Position numbers and translations under genes: made by a program. From assembly GCF_000005505.3 (NCBI RefSeq), contig NC_016134.3:21838584-21902583 (forward strand): DNA of 64,000 nt, given 5' to 3'. Of this stretch, positions 35,446-46,474 are shown piece by piece. The stretch is from Brachypodium distachyon. Its lineage: Eukaryota > Streptophyta > Magnoliopsida > Poales > Poaceae. The notes under the pieces are model-generated. The model did not search any database. It saw only the letters and a program-made list of their open reading frames with translations, and was not told the origin of the DNA. The stretch's first letter is position 1. Each line of letters starts with the position of its first letter.

Positions 35446-38400
35446 TCACGGGTAGAACTTGCGCGGGTGCTCAATGTTCCAGCTATTGGGCATCGGCAAG
35501 CCTTCTTCGGTTTCAAGTCGGGCAGTCTTTGGTCTGGTCACCTGCACTACCCGGAAAGGGCTTTCCCAGATTGGAGTCAACTTGTTCCCGGCCTTCGTTC
35601 CTTGTATCCGGCGCAGGACGAGGTCTCCAACCTCGAGCCCCCGGGGACGGACTCTCCTGTCGTGATAACGACGGAGTCCCTGCTGGTAGCCTGCAGCTAG
35701 CACAGCAGCCCGGCATCGAATCTCGATGAAGGTTAGGTCGTCAATCCTCTGCGCGTGTTTGCTCTTGTCGCCGTACGCACGTACCCGAGGTGACCCATGC
35801 TTGAGCTCGAGGGGCAGCACAGCTTCTGCCTTTAGACGAGGGCAAACGGAGTTTGACCCGTCGCCCGACTAGGTGTGGTCCGTATCGACCACAGCACGGG
35901 CTGGAGTTCTTCAACCCAGTGTTTTCCCGTGGCCCTTGAGCTTGTTAAAGGTTCTCCTTTTGAGCCCCCACAACACTTCTGGGTTGGCTCGCTCCACTTG
36001 CCCGTTGCTCCTCGGATGAGCGACGGAGGCAAAGTGAATCTTAGTGCCCATGTCCTCGCAGTAAGCTTGGAACACCGCACTAGTGAATTGTGTGCCATTA
36101 TCGGTGATGATGCCGTTAGGCACACCAAACCGGCACACAATGCTCTTGAAAAACTTGATGGCCACCTATGCCGTGACGGCTCAGACAGGCTCCACCTCGA
36201 TTCACTTCGAGGACTTGTCGATGGCCACGAGTAGGTACTCATAGCCGCCAACTGCTCTCGGCAATTTCCCGACGATGTCCAGCCCCCAGACCGCGAACGG
36301 CCACGAGGACGGGATGACTTGCAGGGCTTGCGCTGGCTGGTTGCTCATCTTGGCGTGAAACTGGCACGCTTCACAAGTCTTGACTAGTTGTTCGGCATCG
36401 GCTAATGCTGTTGGCCAGTAGAAGCCGTGCCGGAATGCTTTCCCAGCTAGCGCCCTGGAAGCCACATGGTGTGAGCATGTGCCTCGATAGATATCCTCCA
36501 GCAGTGTGCGCCCTTCTTCCTGGGGCACGCAGAGGAGCATAACTCCATTAGGACGCCTCCGGTAGAGATCCACATCCACAAGAGCGTACATCTTGGCTTG
36601 CCGGGCCACTCATTCCGCGGCAATGTCTTTCTCCGGGAGGGTCCCGTCCCTGAGATAGTGAACAATATCCGCCCCCCATGGTGGCGGTTCCCGGCTCGTG
36701 CATGCCACGAGTTTGTGGCATGGTGCCCCACAGCTGCGGGGTCTCCTTGGTTTGCCGGTGGGGCTTCCCCGGCAACCGCCTTGGGATCGACAGAGGGCTT
36801 TCACTACCTCTGTATGAACACCCCATGAGGCACCTTGCAGCGTTCCGCTGTCCACTTGGACAGTTCATCCGCAACAAAGTTGTCCTTGTGCTTCACGTGC
36901 TCAAACTGGAGTCCCTTGAACTTGGACTCCCATTTTCGCACTTCTTCCACGTACGCTGCCATTTGGGGGCAGTCGTAGTCCTTGTTCACCTGGTTTGTCA
37001 CGAGTTGTGAGTCTCCGCAAACAACCAGGCGCTTGATGTCGAGGGCGATTGCTGCGCGTAGCCCGGCCAGCAGCCCCTCGTACTCTGCTGTGTTGTTGGT
37101 GGAGTTGGCGAAGTCGAGTTGTATCATGAACTTGAGTTGATCTCCAGTGGGCGACTCGATCATCACTCCGGCACCGGCGCCCTGCAGGCAGAAGGCACCG
37201 TCGAAGTACATGACCCAGTACCCTTCGTCCAACTTGTCGGGAAGGCTTGCTTCCGGTTCTTCTTCCTCTATGCCCGTTGACGTCCACTCGGTGACAAAGT
37301 CAGCGAGAGCGGCGCTCTTGATACTTTTGGTATTCGTGAAACGCAGCCCGAACTCTGCCAGCTCCATTCTCCACTCGGCCACCCTCCCGGTGGCTTCACG
37401 GTTGACGAGGGCCCGCTCCAGGCAGAACCCCGACACCACCGTGATGCTGTGCGCCTGAAAGTAATGGCGCAGCTTCCGTGAAGTGAGCAGGATCCCAAGC
37501 AAAAGCTTCTGGACCTGTGGGTACCGTACCCGGGCATCGCGCAACACCGTGCTGACGAAGTACACGGGATGCTGCACTAGCCGCTTGCGGGGGGCAGCCT
37601 GAGTGGACTGCCCCTCGGTTCCCGGGGCAGAGGTGGTAGCCGGTGGTTCCTCCGTCTCGCCGGGAGCCCCCGGCCCCCTATTTCAGCCCCCGGGACTTGT
37701 TCTTCCCTCTCGGCAACGAGCACGGAGCTCACTACCTGGTCCGTTGCTGCCAAGTATAGCAACAACGGCTCGCCTGGCTTGGGGGCGACGAGGACCGGCG
37801 GCGACTTCAGGTACCGCTTCAAGTCCTGGAATGCCGCTTCTGCCTCGGGGGTCCAATTGATTGGGCCCTTCTTCTTCATTACCTTGAAGAAAGGCAGGGC
37901 CCGCTCGCCCAGCCTTGAGATGAAATGCCCGAGCGCCGCAACGCAACCGTTGAGGCGCTGGATGTCTCTAACCTTGTGGTAAGCCTTCATCTTCTCGATC
38001 GCTTCGATCTTCGGTGGGTTGGCTTCGATTCCCCGGTGAGACACCAAGAAGCCCAGCAAGTGCCCTGAGTCCACGCCGAACGTGCACTTCTCAGGGTTAA
38101 GCTCGAGCTTGATCCTGCGGAGATTGTCGAATGTCTCCCGCAGGTCACCGACGAGCGAGTCCCTGCGCCGCGACTTGACGACGATATCGCCCATGTAGGC
38201 CTCGATATTCCGGCCTAGCTGGGGTCCCAGACACTCGTGCAAAGCGCGCTGAAGTGTCGAGCCCGCGTTCTTCAGCCCAAAAGGCATGCATGTATAACAG
38301 TAGCAGCCAATCGGGGTGATGAACGCTATTTCCTCCTCATCTTCGACCGCCATCTTAATCTGATAGTAGCCGGAGAAGGCATCTAGAAAGCATAAAGATT

Positions 38401-38779
38401 CACAACCTGCTGTGGAATCTACTATTTGATCGATCCGGGGTACAGGGAAGGAGTCCTTAGGACATGCACGATTAAGATCAGTGAAATCTACACACATGCG
38501 CAATTTATTCCCAGCCTTAGGGACTACAACAGGATTTGCTAACCAAGTAGGGTACAACACTTCCCTGATCGCCCCGGCGTTCTTGAGCTTCTCCACTTCT
38601 TGCTGGATGAAATCCTTGCGTTCATGTGCTTGCCGGCGAACCTTCTGCTTGATGGGCCACGTGTCTGTCTGCACCGCCAGCCGATGCTCGATCACCTCCC
38701 TGGGGACTCCAGGAAGATCTGACGGCTCCCAAGCAAACACGTCAGAATTCTCCCGGAGGAAGGCGACGAGCGCGCTTTC
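35446..38779 (-). pseudogene. Element A pol: reverse transcriptase, RNase H, archaeal-type RNase H, integrase
   Basis: RT (38779-about 37900) is readable with [17 protein letters not shown] and [16 protein letters not shown], but the catalytic YMDD reads YMGD (rc of 38193-38204), which removes a metal-binding aspartate. A connection and first RNase H-like region comes next. The second RNase H has YFDGAF, NTAEYEG and VCGDSQL (about 37205-36840). Integrase has the zinc region ([12 protein letters not shown], reading [11 protein letters not shown]), WGLDIVG, TDNGTQF and NGQVERAN, then a C-terminal GLEVGDLVLRR part ending at 35446. Several stops and frameshifts lie between 37600 and 35800. Dead. 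Confidence 0.85.
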
Positions 38780-40705
38780 CTATTTCTCGCCGAGGCTCGC
38801 ACCAATGGAGACAGTACGTGCCTCGTTGTTGGCATGCAGGGGCACCTTCTTGACCTTGGTGCCCTCCTCCTTCATCTTCATGCCCTTGCTAATGCGCGGG
38901 CTGGAGCTGGAGCTGCCCCCAGTGTCCTGTCCGGGAGCGGCTCGTGCCTTCTTCTGTGCGGGTTGTTCACCCGCAAGTGGATTCTCGTTCCCGGCAACGT
39001 CATAGTCACCGGGATCCGCCAATGCGGAGGCCTTTACGACCTCGCCCACGCACCAAGTGGCGTCCTTCAAGTCGCACTTGATGGAGAGTACACCGTACGT
39101 TGACGGCATCTTCATCACGCCGTAGGCGCAATGGGTTGCCATCATGAACTTGATCAACGCCGGCCGACCAATAATCCCATTGTACGGCAACGGAGTGTGA
39201 GCCACGTCAAAAACGAGGTGCTCAGTCTGAAACGCCTCCCGGGACCCGAAGGTCATCGGGAGCGTGATTCGCCCCATGGGCTGCACCACTCCGGGGTTGA
39301 CTCCCCGGAACGGGTCGGTGGGCTTCATCTCCTCCAGAGGCAGCTGAACCTTCTCCACCAGCTTGGCGGACAGGAGGTTAAGGCTCGCCCGTTGTCCACC
39401 AGAACCTTGGTCACCGTCACATTGTTTATGATCGGTGACACCTCGGGCAGTACCCCTGATCCCATGGGACGAATCGGATGATCGTTCGAGTTGAAGGTGA
39501 TCGGCACATGCGACCACCTCAACGGCTGATGCGCCTCCACGCTGGGGAGGAGGGCGCAGATCTCACGCGTGAGCCGCTTCACGGCGGCGTGAGACGTGAG
39601 AGCGTATGCTCCCCCGTGAATGCAGGCGACGTCGCGGGGCTCCTGGAAGCCAGGCTCGTCGACGTCGTCACTGCAGCCGTCCTCGCGCTGCTCGGTGCGA
39701 GGCTTGTCGCGTCCCCGGGGAGGTCGGTCCTTGCCACCGTGGGCTTGGCCTTGTCGTTGGCACCGATAGCGAGCATGCCCAACGTGTAGGTCAGGAGGAA
39801 GTCTTTGGGATTCACGGTCACGTCGTACGTCCCAAGCACTGGAGCTCGGAACTTGCGAGGCCATGTCACCCAGTGCAGCTCGCAAGAGAACGCGGCGCAG
39901 CCGTCGTCGACGCCCATGGGAGCGTCTTCCTGCTCCTCTGGGCGCTGGCCCTCCCCCTTGCGCGGGTGCCGGCGCTACAAGCGCTGGCGGGCATTCAAGA
40001 CGCCCCGCGCGTCACCTGGCGTGACGGTCGGCGACGAGTCCGAGTAGTCTTCGGGATCCTCGTCAGCTTGACCTCCCTAGGGTGGAGGATGCTCTCCATG
40101 CCCCGAGACGCGGGCGCGTCGCCGCGTCCTGGGTTCTGTCCCCGACCCGAACCGGTCGGGCCGCCCTCACCTTGCGGGTTTTGGGCAGTGAGCGCGAGGA
40201 GCGCATCCAGCTCCGCGCTCCACGCGTCGTGAGCTGGCGTGCCTTGCGGTGGCTCGTAGCGCACCATGACACGCGCAACAATGATGGCTTCCGCCAGGGT
40301 TTCGGCGGGGGGCTGCCTGTTCTCCGACCTGCTGCCGTCCGCCTGGTCGCCCAGTGCCCTCGGATGCCGAGACTCCGTTGGCGTCGCAGGCGACGTGCTA
40401 TGGTCGTGGCGCAGCTGTCGCTGCGCGTCCTCAGCCCGCGAGTGAGCTCACTGGCTGGCACGTGCGACGTTGAGGTCGCCCGTGCGGCTGGCTCTGGTGC
40501 TAGGCGCCACAGACCCCCTCGGACAGTTGTCCGTCGACGCCCGAGGAGGTGGCGGTGGCAGCTGCGGTTGCTGCTGCTGTTGCCGTGGAGGAGACCCCTA
40601 GTCCCCTTGACCCTGCGACGCACGTGCGGCGTTGTGGGATCGAGTGCGCATGTCAAGTGTGTCGCGCAAGTCGACCCGGGGCTCGTCTGCCTTCTTGGGT
40701 GGCAT
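38780..40705 (-). pseudogene. Element A gag-protease, internally deleted
   Basis: Starts MPPKKADEPR at 40705, homologous to MPPKR of copies P and M, and keeps the gag phrases VMVRYEPPQGTPAH and PKDFLLTYTLGM. Around 39750 it jumps directly to the region before the protease (RTEQREDG..., EPGFQEP), so the rest of the capsid and the CCHC knuckle are missing. The protease region reads VLVDNG at about 39400 and is then frameshifted. The frame ends with an amber codon (TAG, 38782-38780) that is present at the same site in P and M. Early stops near 40600-40470 confirm decay. Confidence 0.75.
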
Positions 40706-40791
40706 GGCGAGCTAGTTGTGGACGATGTCGCGGATGAAGAAGCCAATGACGAAGACGATGACGCCGGCGGTCACCCAAAGTTCTCTGCACG

Positions 40792-40811
40792 CCCCCCTAC
40801 TTGGCGCGCCA
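40792..40811 (-). promoter_or_regulatory. Primer binding site of element A
   Basis: Minus strand reads TGGCGCGCCAAGTAGGGGGG directly inside the 5' LTR end at 40814. It starts with TGG as required to pair with a tRNA CCA end. The same site in P reads TGGCGCGCCAGGTAGGGG. The tRNA is not assigned. Confidence 0.75.
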
Positions 40812-40813
40812 GA

Positions 40814-41228
40814 TGTCGGAGCACGGGTCTCCGGCACCGGGGGTGTTGGACACCCCCTTTTTTGGTTCGGTGGAGGGCGAGGCGATTGCTCCGGCGATCG
40901 CCGACGTGACGAGAGACACGAAGTGTCGACGCGTGAGTTTACCCAGGTTTGGGCCACCCGGAGGTGTAACACCCTACGTCTTGATTTTTGTTGTATTCAC
41001 AAGAATGTGTGTGGGTTCTTACAGATTGCCCCCGGGGGTTCTCGGGGGAGCTACTTGTTCTCCCAAGAGATCTTGCTATGAACAAGAGCAATACTCCTTG
41101 CTTCTACTAATTGGGGTTCGGACTAGAACTGGACCTAGAACCCTTTGACCGTTGGCATTGGTCCTTCTTTTATAGACAAGGAGATACCACAGGTGGCGAC
41201 GCATGCAGCGCAACACGTTAGCTACACG
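40814..41228 (-). repeat. Element A 5' LTR, truncated to 415 bp
   Basis: Matches 25619-26025 of the other LTR, with an 11-base insertion near 40888 and one near 41080. It stops after TTAGCTACACGC, and foreign Tat coding DNA begins. About 360 bp of the LTR start are missing, so no right target duplication can be checked. Confidence 0.85.
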
Positions 41229-41963
41229 CTTTGGACCGTCTAGCAATTCGACGTGCCTCTGCGACGTCTACAGGTAGCTCTTTTCGTATCATGTACGCAA
41301 GAAAGGGTTGCATCCACGTCGGCTCGACCATGAGCACCTCATCGGGTTTTTCTTCACCGGTTGCGACTACAGGGTCGTCCGGTGATTCAGGGTCGAGAGG
41401 TTTTTGCTCACCGTCGATCGGTGTTGACTTCTTGGGACTCGAAGTATTCTTTTCTTTGATGGATCTCTGGTGGATGATCTCTAGGAATACTCCAGACGGG
41501 ATTGGGGAACGAGTTGAGCCGATGTTGGCCAGACTGTCTGCTTCGTCATTGCTGTTTCGGCCTATGTGACGCAGCTTGCATCCCTCGAACTGGCCTTCCA
41601 GTACGTTGTAGAGATCGCGATAAGCAACCATGGAGTCGGAGATGGTGTCACACGACTTCACCATTTACTGACGACGAGGTATGAGTCACCGTATATCATG
41701 AGCCTCGTGGCCCCGCAAGCTTTGGCCATGCACATGCCATGCAATAGGGCCTCGTACTCGGTTTCATTGTTTGAAGGGTTCTGAAAATGCATTTGAAGCA
41801 CGTAGCGGAGTCTATCACCTTTCGGTGAAATAAGCACGACACCCGCGCCTGCACCTTCATGTCGCTTCGACCCATCGAAGTACATCATCCATGAGCTTGA
41901 CATGTCGGGCGGGCCGGGAGTCTGAGCCTCTGTCCACTCGGAGATGAAGTCGGGGAGCACATG
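41229..41963 (-). pseudogene. Element C: fragment of another Tat pol (archaeal-type RNase H)
   Basis: Minus-strand frames read LPDFISEWTEAQ, MMYFDGSKRHEGAGAGVV, NETEYEALLHGM, IYGDSYLV and NSNDEADSLA, the metal-binding motifs of the second RNase H of Tat elements. A linker ending in DVAEARRIARRSKA follows. A stop splits the frame near 41657. It is clearly different from A, P and M. It is cut on the left by the LTR of A and on the right by the LTR of R. Confidence 0.8.
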
Positions 41964-42784
41964 TGATGAGGACATCTCCCATGTTGATACAACCGCTGCC
42001 CCTACAGCCACGATACAAGAACCTATTACAAGAGCTTGTGCACGCCAACTTAACTATCAGGTACTTTCGTTTCTTGGAAGGATTCCTCTCATACATGAGA
42101 ATATGATGGTTCCTAAATCAGATGTTTTTGTTACACTTAGGAATGATGGACCTAGCATGGATGAGAGGGACAAGCACTGGAGCATGATCACGCATGGAGA
42201 TGATGGCAGCAAGCGTGTAAGGATTGAAAATGATGCCACCATAAGGAGAGATGAAGACGTGGGCGACATATAGAGTCTTCCAATTCGTATTTCGGACCAC
42301 GTGAAGATATGGTGCTGCGTCACCTCAAGTTGGGCCAGCCCCATGTAAACCGACCTATAGAGGGTTCGGCCCACTTCCCAAGGCTGGCCGCATACCCCTC
42401 TATATAAACTCCTTCTAGGTCATCGTTTAGACTTGGATTTTGTTTAGTTTAAGACTTAGCCAATGCTAATCTTCGCCATAGGCACGAGAGTCAAATCGAC
42501 CTCCTGTACTACGCACTTGCAGAATCCCATATATAAAGCTTCATCTTTATTCGCAATATCTTGATTGCATCTATTGTTCTTGCTGGTTCTTCGGTTGCTT
42601 GCAGGGATTGATCCTTCGGGATCAGGTTGATCTAGCTCCGGCGTGGTCAATAACCTCGGAAGTTGGTGTAGCGATCACTAAGGCGCAACGTCTCGCACGT
42701 TTGTAGTCGGTTCGCCAACGTCGACCTCCACCCAAATCGATAGCTATCTACTCATCGAAAGATCGGGCCACCTTTACCCTATCA
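41964..42784 (+). repeat. 5' LTR of element R, 821 bp, with embedded pol-tail coding
   Basis: Begins TGATGAGGACATC and ends CCCTATCA. The first 300 bases read as protein in one frame: DEDISHVDTT, then PITRACARQLNYQVLSFLG and GPSMDERDKHWSM, to a stop near 42273. That is the C-terminal tail of chromovirus pol, so in the 3' copy pol would run into the LTR. A TATATAAA box is at 42401-42408. Confidence 0.75.
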
Positions 42785-42786
42785 AG

Positions 42787-42800
42787 TGGTATCAGATTTC
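42787..42800 (+). promoter_or_regulatory. Primer binding site of element R (initiator Met tRNA type)
   Basis: TGGTATCAGA is an exact match to the first ten bases of the usual initiator-Met PBS; the following TTTC has drifted from GCCT. It lies two bases after the LTR end. Confidence 0.8.
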
Positions 42801-42956
42801 AGGTTTATCGGTGAGATCTTACTATTTTCCTAGAGTAGTTGCATCTATTTTTATTCCTACAATCCACGAAAAAGCCACAAAAATTAGGGTTAGATCTTGT
42901 CCTACAAACAATTTCGAGCCTTTGAATCTTTTCTTTTCAGTACGTGCATTGTTGAA

Positions 42957-43133
42957 TGTCGTCGCTCGGTGCTCCGACACCGGGGGTGCAGCCACGTCCC
43001 TCTTTTAGGTTCGGTAGGGGCGTCTGGGTGGAGACCAGATGATCGCCGGCACAACCGATGAGGCCCTACGGGGCCGGCGAGGCAAAGTGTTAGGGGTACG
43101 CGCTGGTCCAAGAACAGATGCACGCACGTTTTT
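42957..43133 (-). repeat. Inverted 177-bp LTR 3' end at the left border of the composite
   Basis: Reverse complement of the last 177 bases of the P LTR (43986-44162), running from TGTCGTCGCTCGG to CGCACGTTTTT, where the P LTR begins. It is the only remnant of the 3' LTR of M. By eye it shares more variants with the P LTR (GTCGTCG, AGAACAGATG) than with the M LTR at 57172. Confidence 0.85.
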
Positions 43134-44162
43134 TGTCGCACCAGTGGCACCCGGGGTACCACCGCTGCGCGACGCGTGACCCCCTCCCCCGGGTTCCTGG
43201 GAAGGTCTCATCCCGGGGAGCGCCGACGAGCTTCCCGGCAAGCTACCAGCCCGAAAGGGGCTAGCGGGGCTTCAGGGAATATTCCCGCTTAGGCACCACC
43301 CGGGAAGCTGCTTCCCGGGAGGAGGTTCCCGGGTGCGCTGGTCCCGGGTGCTTCCCGGGCCGACTTGCGGGGACTGGGGGTTCCCGGACGTGTGCCCCCA
43401 CCTCGGGTCGTGGGGCCCACTGGACAAAGCCGCGCGGGCGCGTGACGGGCGCGGAACACGCGGTCCTACCGAGGCAAGGAGTAAGGCGCGCGGCTCAATA
43501 AACGAGCCGACCGACGGGTAGTTACCCGTCCGATCCAAGGAGCAGTGGTTGTCCAATCCTGCCCTAGGGTCCTAGGCTCCTAGCAGCGGAGGTGGCACCC
43601 ATGCATGCCACCAGCTCACCAGGGAGAGTTGCGTGCCTCCCCGTTAGACACTTGTAGTACATGCACCGTGACACATGTGGCTTCCCCTTGTGTATAAAAG
43701 GAGGACCCATGCCAACGGTCTAGAGGGTTAGAGAAGGGGTTGACGGGTCAGACAGTTGGGAGGTTACTTAGTTGGTCAGTTAGTTGGTTCGGACGGAGCT
43801 CGCTCGATAGATGCTTACTGGCTCCAGTAGGCAGCCAACGGTGAGCGGTGAGGAGCGCCTAGCCACAGACAGAAAGCCCGGGAGCTTGCCCGGCGACCTG
43901 TAAACCTTTGATCCGTAATCAATATCAGTTCAGACAGGCAGGACGTAGGGTTTTATGCCTCCGGGTGCCCCGAACCTGCGTAAAAAACGTGCGTGCATCT
44001 GTTCTTGGACTAGCGCGGACCCCTAGCACTTTGCCTTGCCGGCCCCGTAGGGCCTCATCGCCCGTGCCGGCGATCATCTGGTCTCCACCCCCGACGCCCC
44101 TACCGAACCTAAAAGGGGGACGTGGCTGCACGCCCCCGGTGTCGGAGCACCGAGCGACGACA
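43134..44162 (+). repeat. 5' LTR of copy P, 1029 bp
   Basis: Starts TGTCGCACCAGTGG and ends GAGCGACGACA. TATAAAAG at 43693-43700. CCCGGGAAGC palindromic phrases recur in the first half. It aligns end to end with the inverted LTR at 57172-58182. The five bases before it are TTTTT, inside the LTR remnant of M, fitting insertion of P into the M LTR. Confidence 0.88.
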
Positions 44163-44164
44163 TC

Positions 44165-44182
44165 TGGCGCGCCAGGTAGGGG
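44165..44182 (+). promoter_or_regulatory. Primer binding site of copy P
   Basis: TGGCGCGCCAGGTAGGGG starts two bases after the LTR end and matches the sites of A and M. The primer tRNA was not identified. Confidence 0.75.
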
Positions 44183-44272
44183 GCGCGGGAGTGGACAGCG
44201 CCGAAGATCGCCGGCAGCGGAAGTTCCCATCGGCATCGGCTTCACTCTTCTTCGTCGACGAGCCTTGTCACC

Positions 44273-46474
44273 ATGCCCCCCAAGCGGGTTCGTGATTCAC
44301 GCATAGACCCGCGTGAGGCCCCAACGGCGCACACGCGGTCGCACGACGTGCGACCCGAGTCGGGAGCGCAAGAGAATCCCGAGCCCTCGAGGGTGCAGCA
44401 AACGCAGCTGCCTCCACCGCCTCCCCGACTGTCGACCGACAATCGGCCGAGCGGGTCGGCTGCCCCCAGCGCTGGGGGCAGTCGGGCGAGCACGCATGGC
44501 GTCGCCCAGGCCAGCCAACGGGTGGGGTCGCGGGCTGAGGATGCCCCGCGACAGCGGCACCCAGATCACGCCGCGTCACGGGCGACCCCTGGGGGTTCGC
44601 ACCCTGCGCACCCGGAGGCGTCCGGGGCCAGGGCGGGAAGCAGCCGCTCAGGAAATCGGTTGCCCCCCGTGCAAACCCCGGCTGAAGCCATCGTCGCTGC
44701 GCGCGTCATGGTGCGGTATGAGCCGCAGCAGGGCACGCCGGCGCATGAGACGTGGGGCGAGGAGTTGGAAGCGCTTCTCGCCCTGGCCGCCCAACAGCTG
44801 CAAGGCGAGGGCGCCCCGATAGGCTCCGGCCACGGGCCGAGCTCAGAGCGCGAAGGCGTGCCACCCGCCTCACGACAGGGGGAGAACCCTCCCCCTCCTC
44901 AGCGGGGCCTGCTAGACGGGGGCTCGGAGGGGTCTTCGAATTCATCGCCCACCGTCCCGGGGGGCGATGCGCGTGGCATCTTGAATGCCCGACAACAGGA
45001 GGATCTGCGCCGGCGCAGGCGCGAGGTGGAGCGCCGGCACCCACCGGAGCAAGAAGATGCTCCCCTGGGCCCAGAAGACGGCTGCACTGTGTTCGCGCGC
45101 GAGTTGCGGCGGGTGGTGTGGCCCCGTAAGTTCCGAGCGCCTGCGCTCGGTACGTACGACGGGACCGCTAACCCCAAAGATTTTCTCCTGACCTATACGC
45201 TGGGCATGCATGCCATCGATGCCGACGACAAGGTCAGGGCGAACTGGTTCCTGATGGTCCTGAAGGGATTAGCGCGAACCTGGTTGCTCAACCTGCTCGC
45301 CGGATCCGTCGCCACCTGGGTAGACCTGCGCGAGCAGTTCATGAGCGCGTTCCAGGGCGGCTATAAGCGCCTGGGAACCATGGCGGAGCTGCACACCATC
45401 GTGCAAAAACCGGGAGAGACGTTGCGGGCCTTCGTCAACCGCAGAGCGGGTCCGAGGCCGGCCGGCGGTGGTGCCGGCAGGGTTGAACCCCAAGGAGGGC
45501 GCGGTCAGCCCCTCGCTGTGCGGGAACGCCCTCCTCGCGGGCGTGACAGGGCGCGCGCCGAGGAGCAGCGCGAGTCCGACCATTCCGGCGGAGACGAGCC
45601 GGCCTTCCAGGAGCCTCGTGGCGTCGCCTGCATCCATGGGGGATCTTACGCTCTCCCATCCCTCGCCGCGGTGAAGCGCCTCACCCGCGACGTGTGCGCG
45701 CTGTTGTCGGATGCGGAGCCGCAACAGCCGCTGAGGTGGTCGCACGTGCCGATCACCTTCAGTGCCGATGACCACCCGGTGTGACAATTGGGTTCCGGGG
45801 TAATACCCTTCGTCGTCTCGCCGATCATTAGCAATATGACGGTGACCAAGGTGCTCGTGGACAACGGAGTGGGGCTTAACCTCCTGTCTGCCAGGCTGGT
45901 GGAAAAGCACCAGCTGCCGATGGAGCAGCTGAAGCCCACCGAACCATTCCGGGGGGTGAACCCCGGGATCGTGCACCCGCTAGGACGCATCACGCTGCCG
46001 GTCACCTTCGGGTCCCGGGAAGCATTCAGGACCGAGCACATCGTGTCCGACGTGGCGCACACCCCGTTGCCCTACAACGGGATCCTTGGTCGGCCGGCGC
46101 TGAGCAAGTTTATGGCGGCTACGCATTGCGCCTACGGCGTGATGAAAATGCCGTCCGTCTACGGAGTCCTCTCCATCGGGTGCAATCTCAAAGACGCTGC
46201 TTGGTGCGTTGGCGAGGTCGTCCGGGCCGCTGCTGCAGCTGGCGCCGGCGACGAAGGTGTTGTCGAGGACGACGCCCTGCCGGGTGACGCCCCGGCAACG
46301 AAGAAGGCCCGCGCCACCCCGCAAGGGCTAGCCGGAGGAGGCGCAGGCTTGAGCGCGCGTCCCGGCAAGGGGCGGGGGCTCCGGGAGGAGGCCGCCAAAG
46401 TGAAGAAGCTGCCCCTCCAAGCCGGCGACAAGGAGCGCGCCGTTACCATCGGTGCGAACCTGACCGCCGAATAG
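44273..46474 (+). pseudogene. Copy P gag-protease
   Basis: Single frame from MPPKRVRDSR. Gag shows VMVRYEPQQGTPAHETW, PRKFRAPALGTYDGTANPKD and WLLNLLAGSVATW. At about 45443 the frame passes from AFVNR straight to RAGPRPAGG. Copy M has roughly 525 bp there, including its CCHC knuckle, so P has an in-frame deletion of the nucleocapsid. A TGA at 45782-45784 replaces CGA of M. The protease region has VLVDNG at 45850-45867 and GRPAL. The frame ends in TAG at 46472-46474, a codon shared with A and M, and continues in the same frame into RT. Confidence 0.85.

Larger units (their letters stand above)
25619..41228 (-). mobile_element. Element A: Tat-lineage Ty3/gypsy retrotransposon, with a nested solo LTR
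   Basis: Minus-strand order: truncated 5' LTR (41228-40814), PBS, gag-protease (40705-38780), RT and RNase H (38779-36800), integrase (to 35446), hairpin spacer (35445-34348), nested solo LTR (34347-30580), antisense ORF (30257-26858), then 3' LTR (26397-25619). A second, archaeal-type RNase H before integrase and an extra antisense ORF after pol mark the Tat lineage. The two LTRs align from TGTCGGAGCACGG onward with several indels, so the insertion is not very recent. All coding parts are broken, so it is non-autonomous now. Confidence 0.88.

Noticed and set aside
39606..40909. Plus-strand frames of 208 and 275 residues across element A gag
   Set aside because: Antisense shadows of the gag-protease pseudogene; arginine-rich and without domains.
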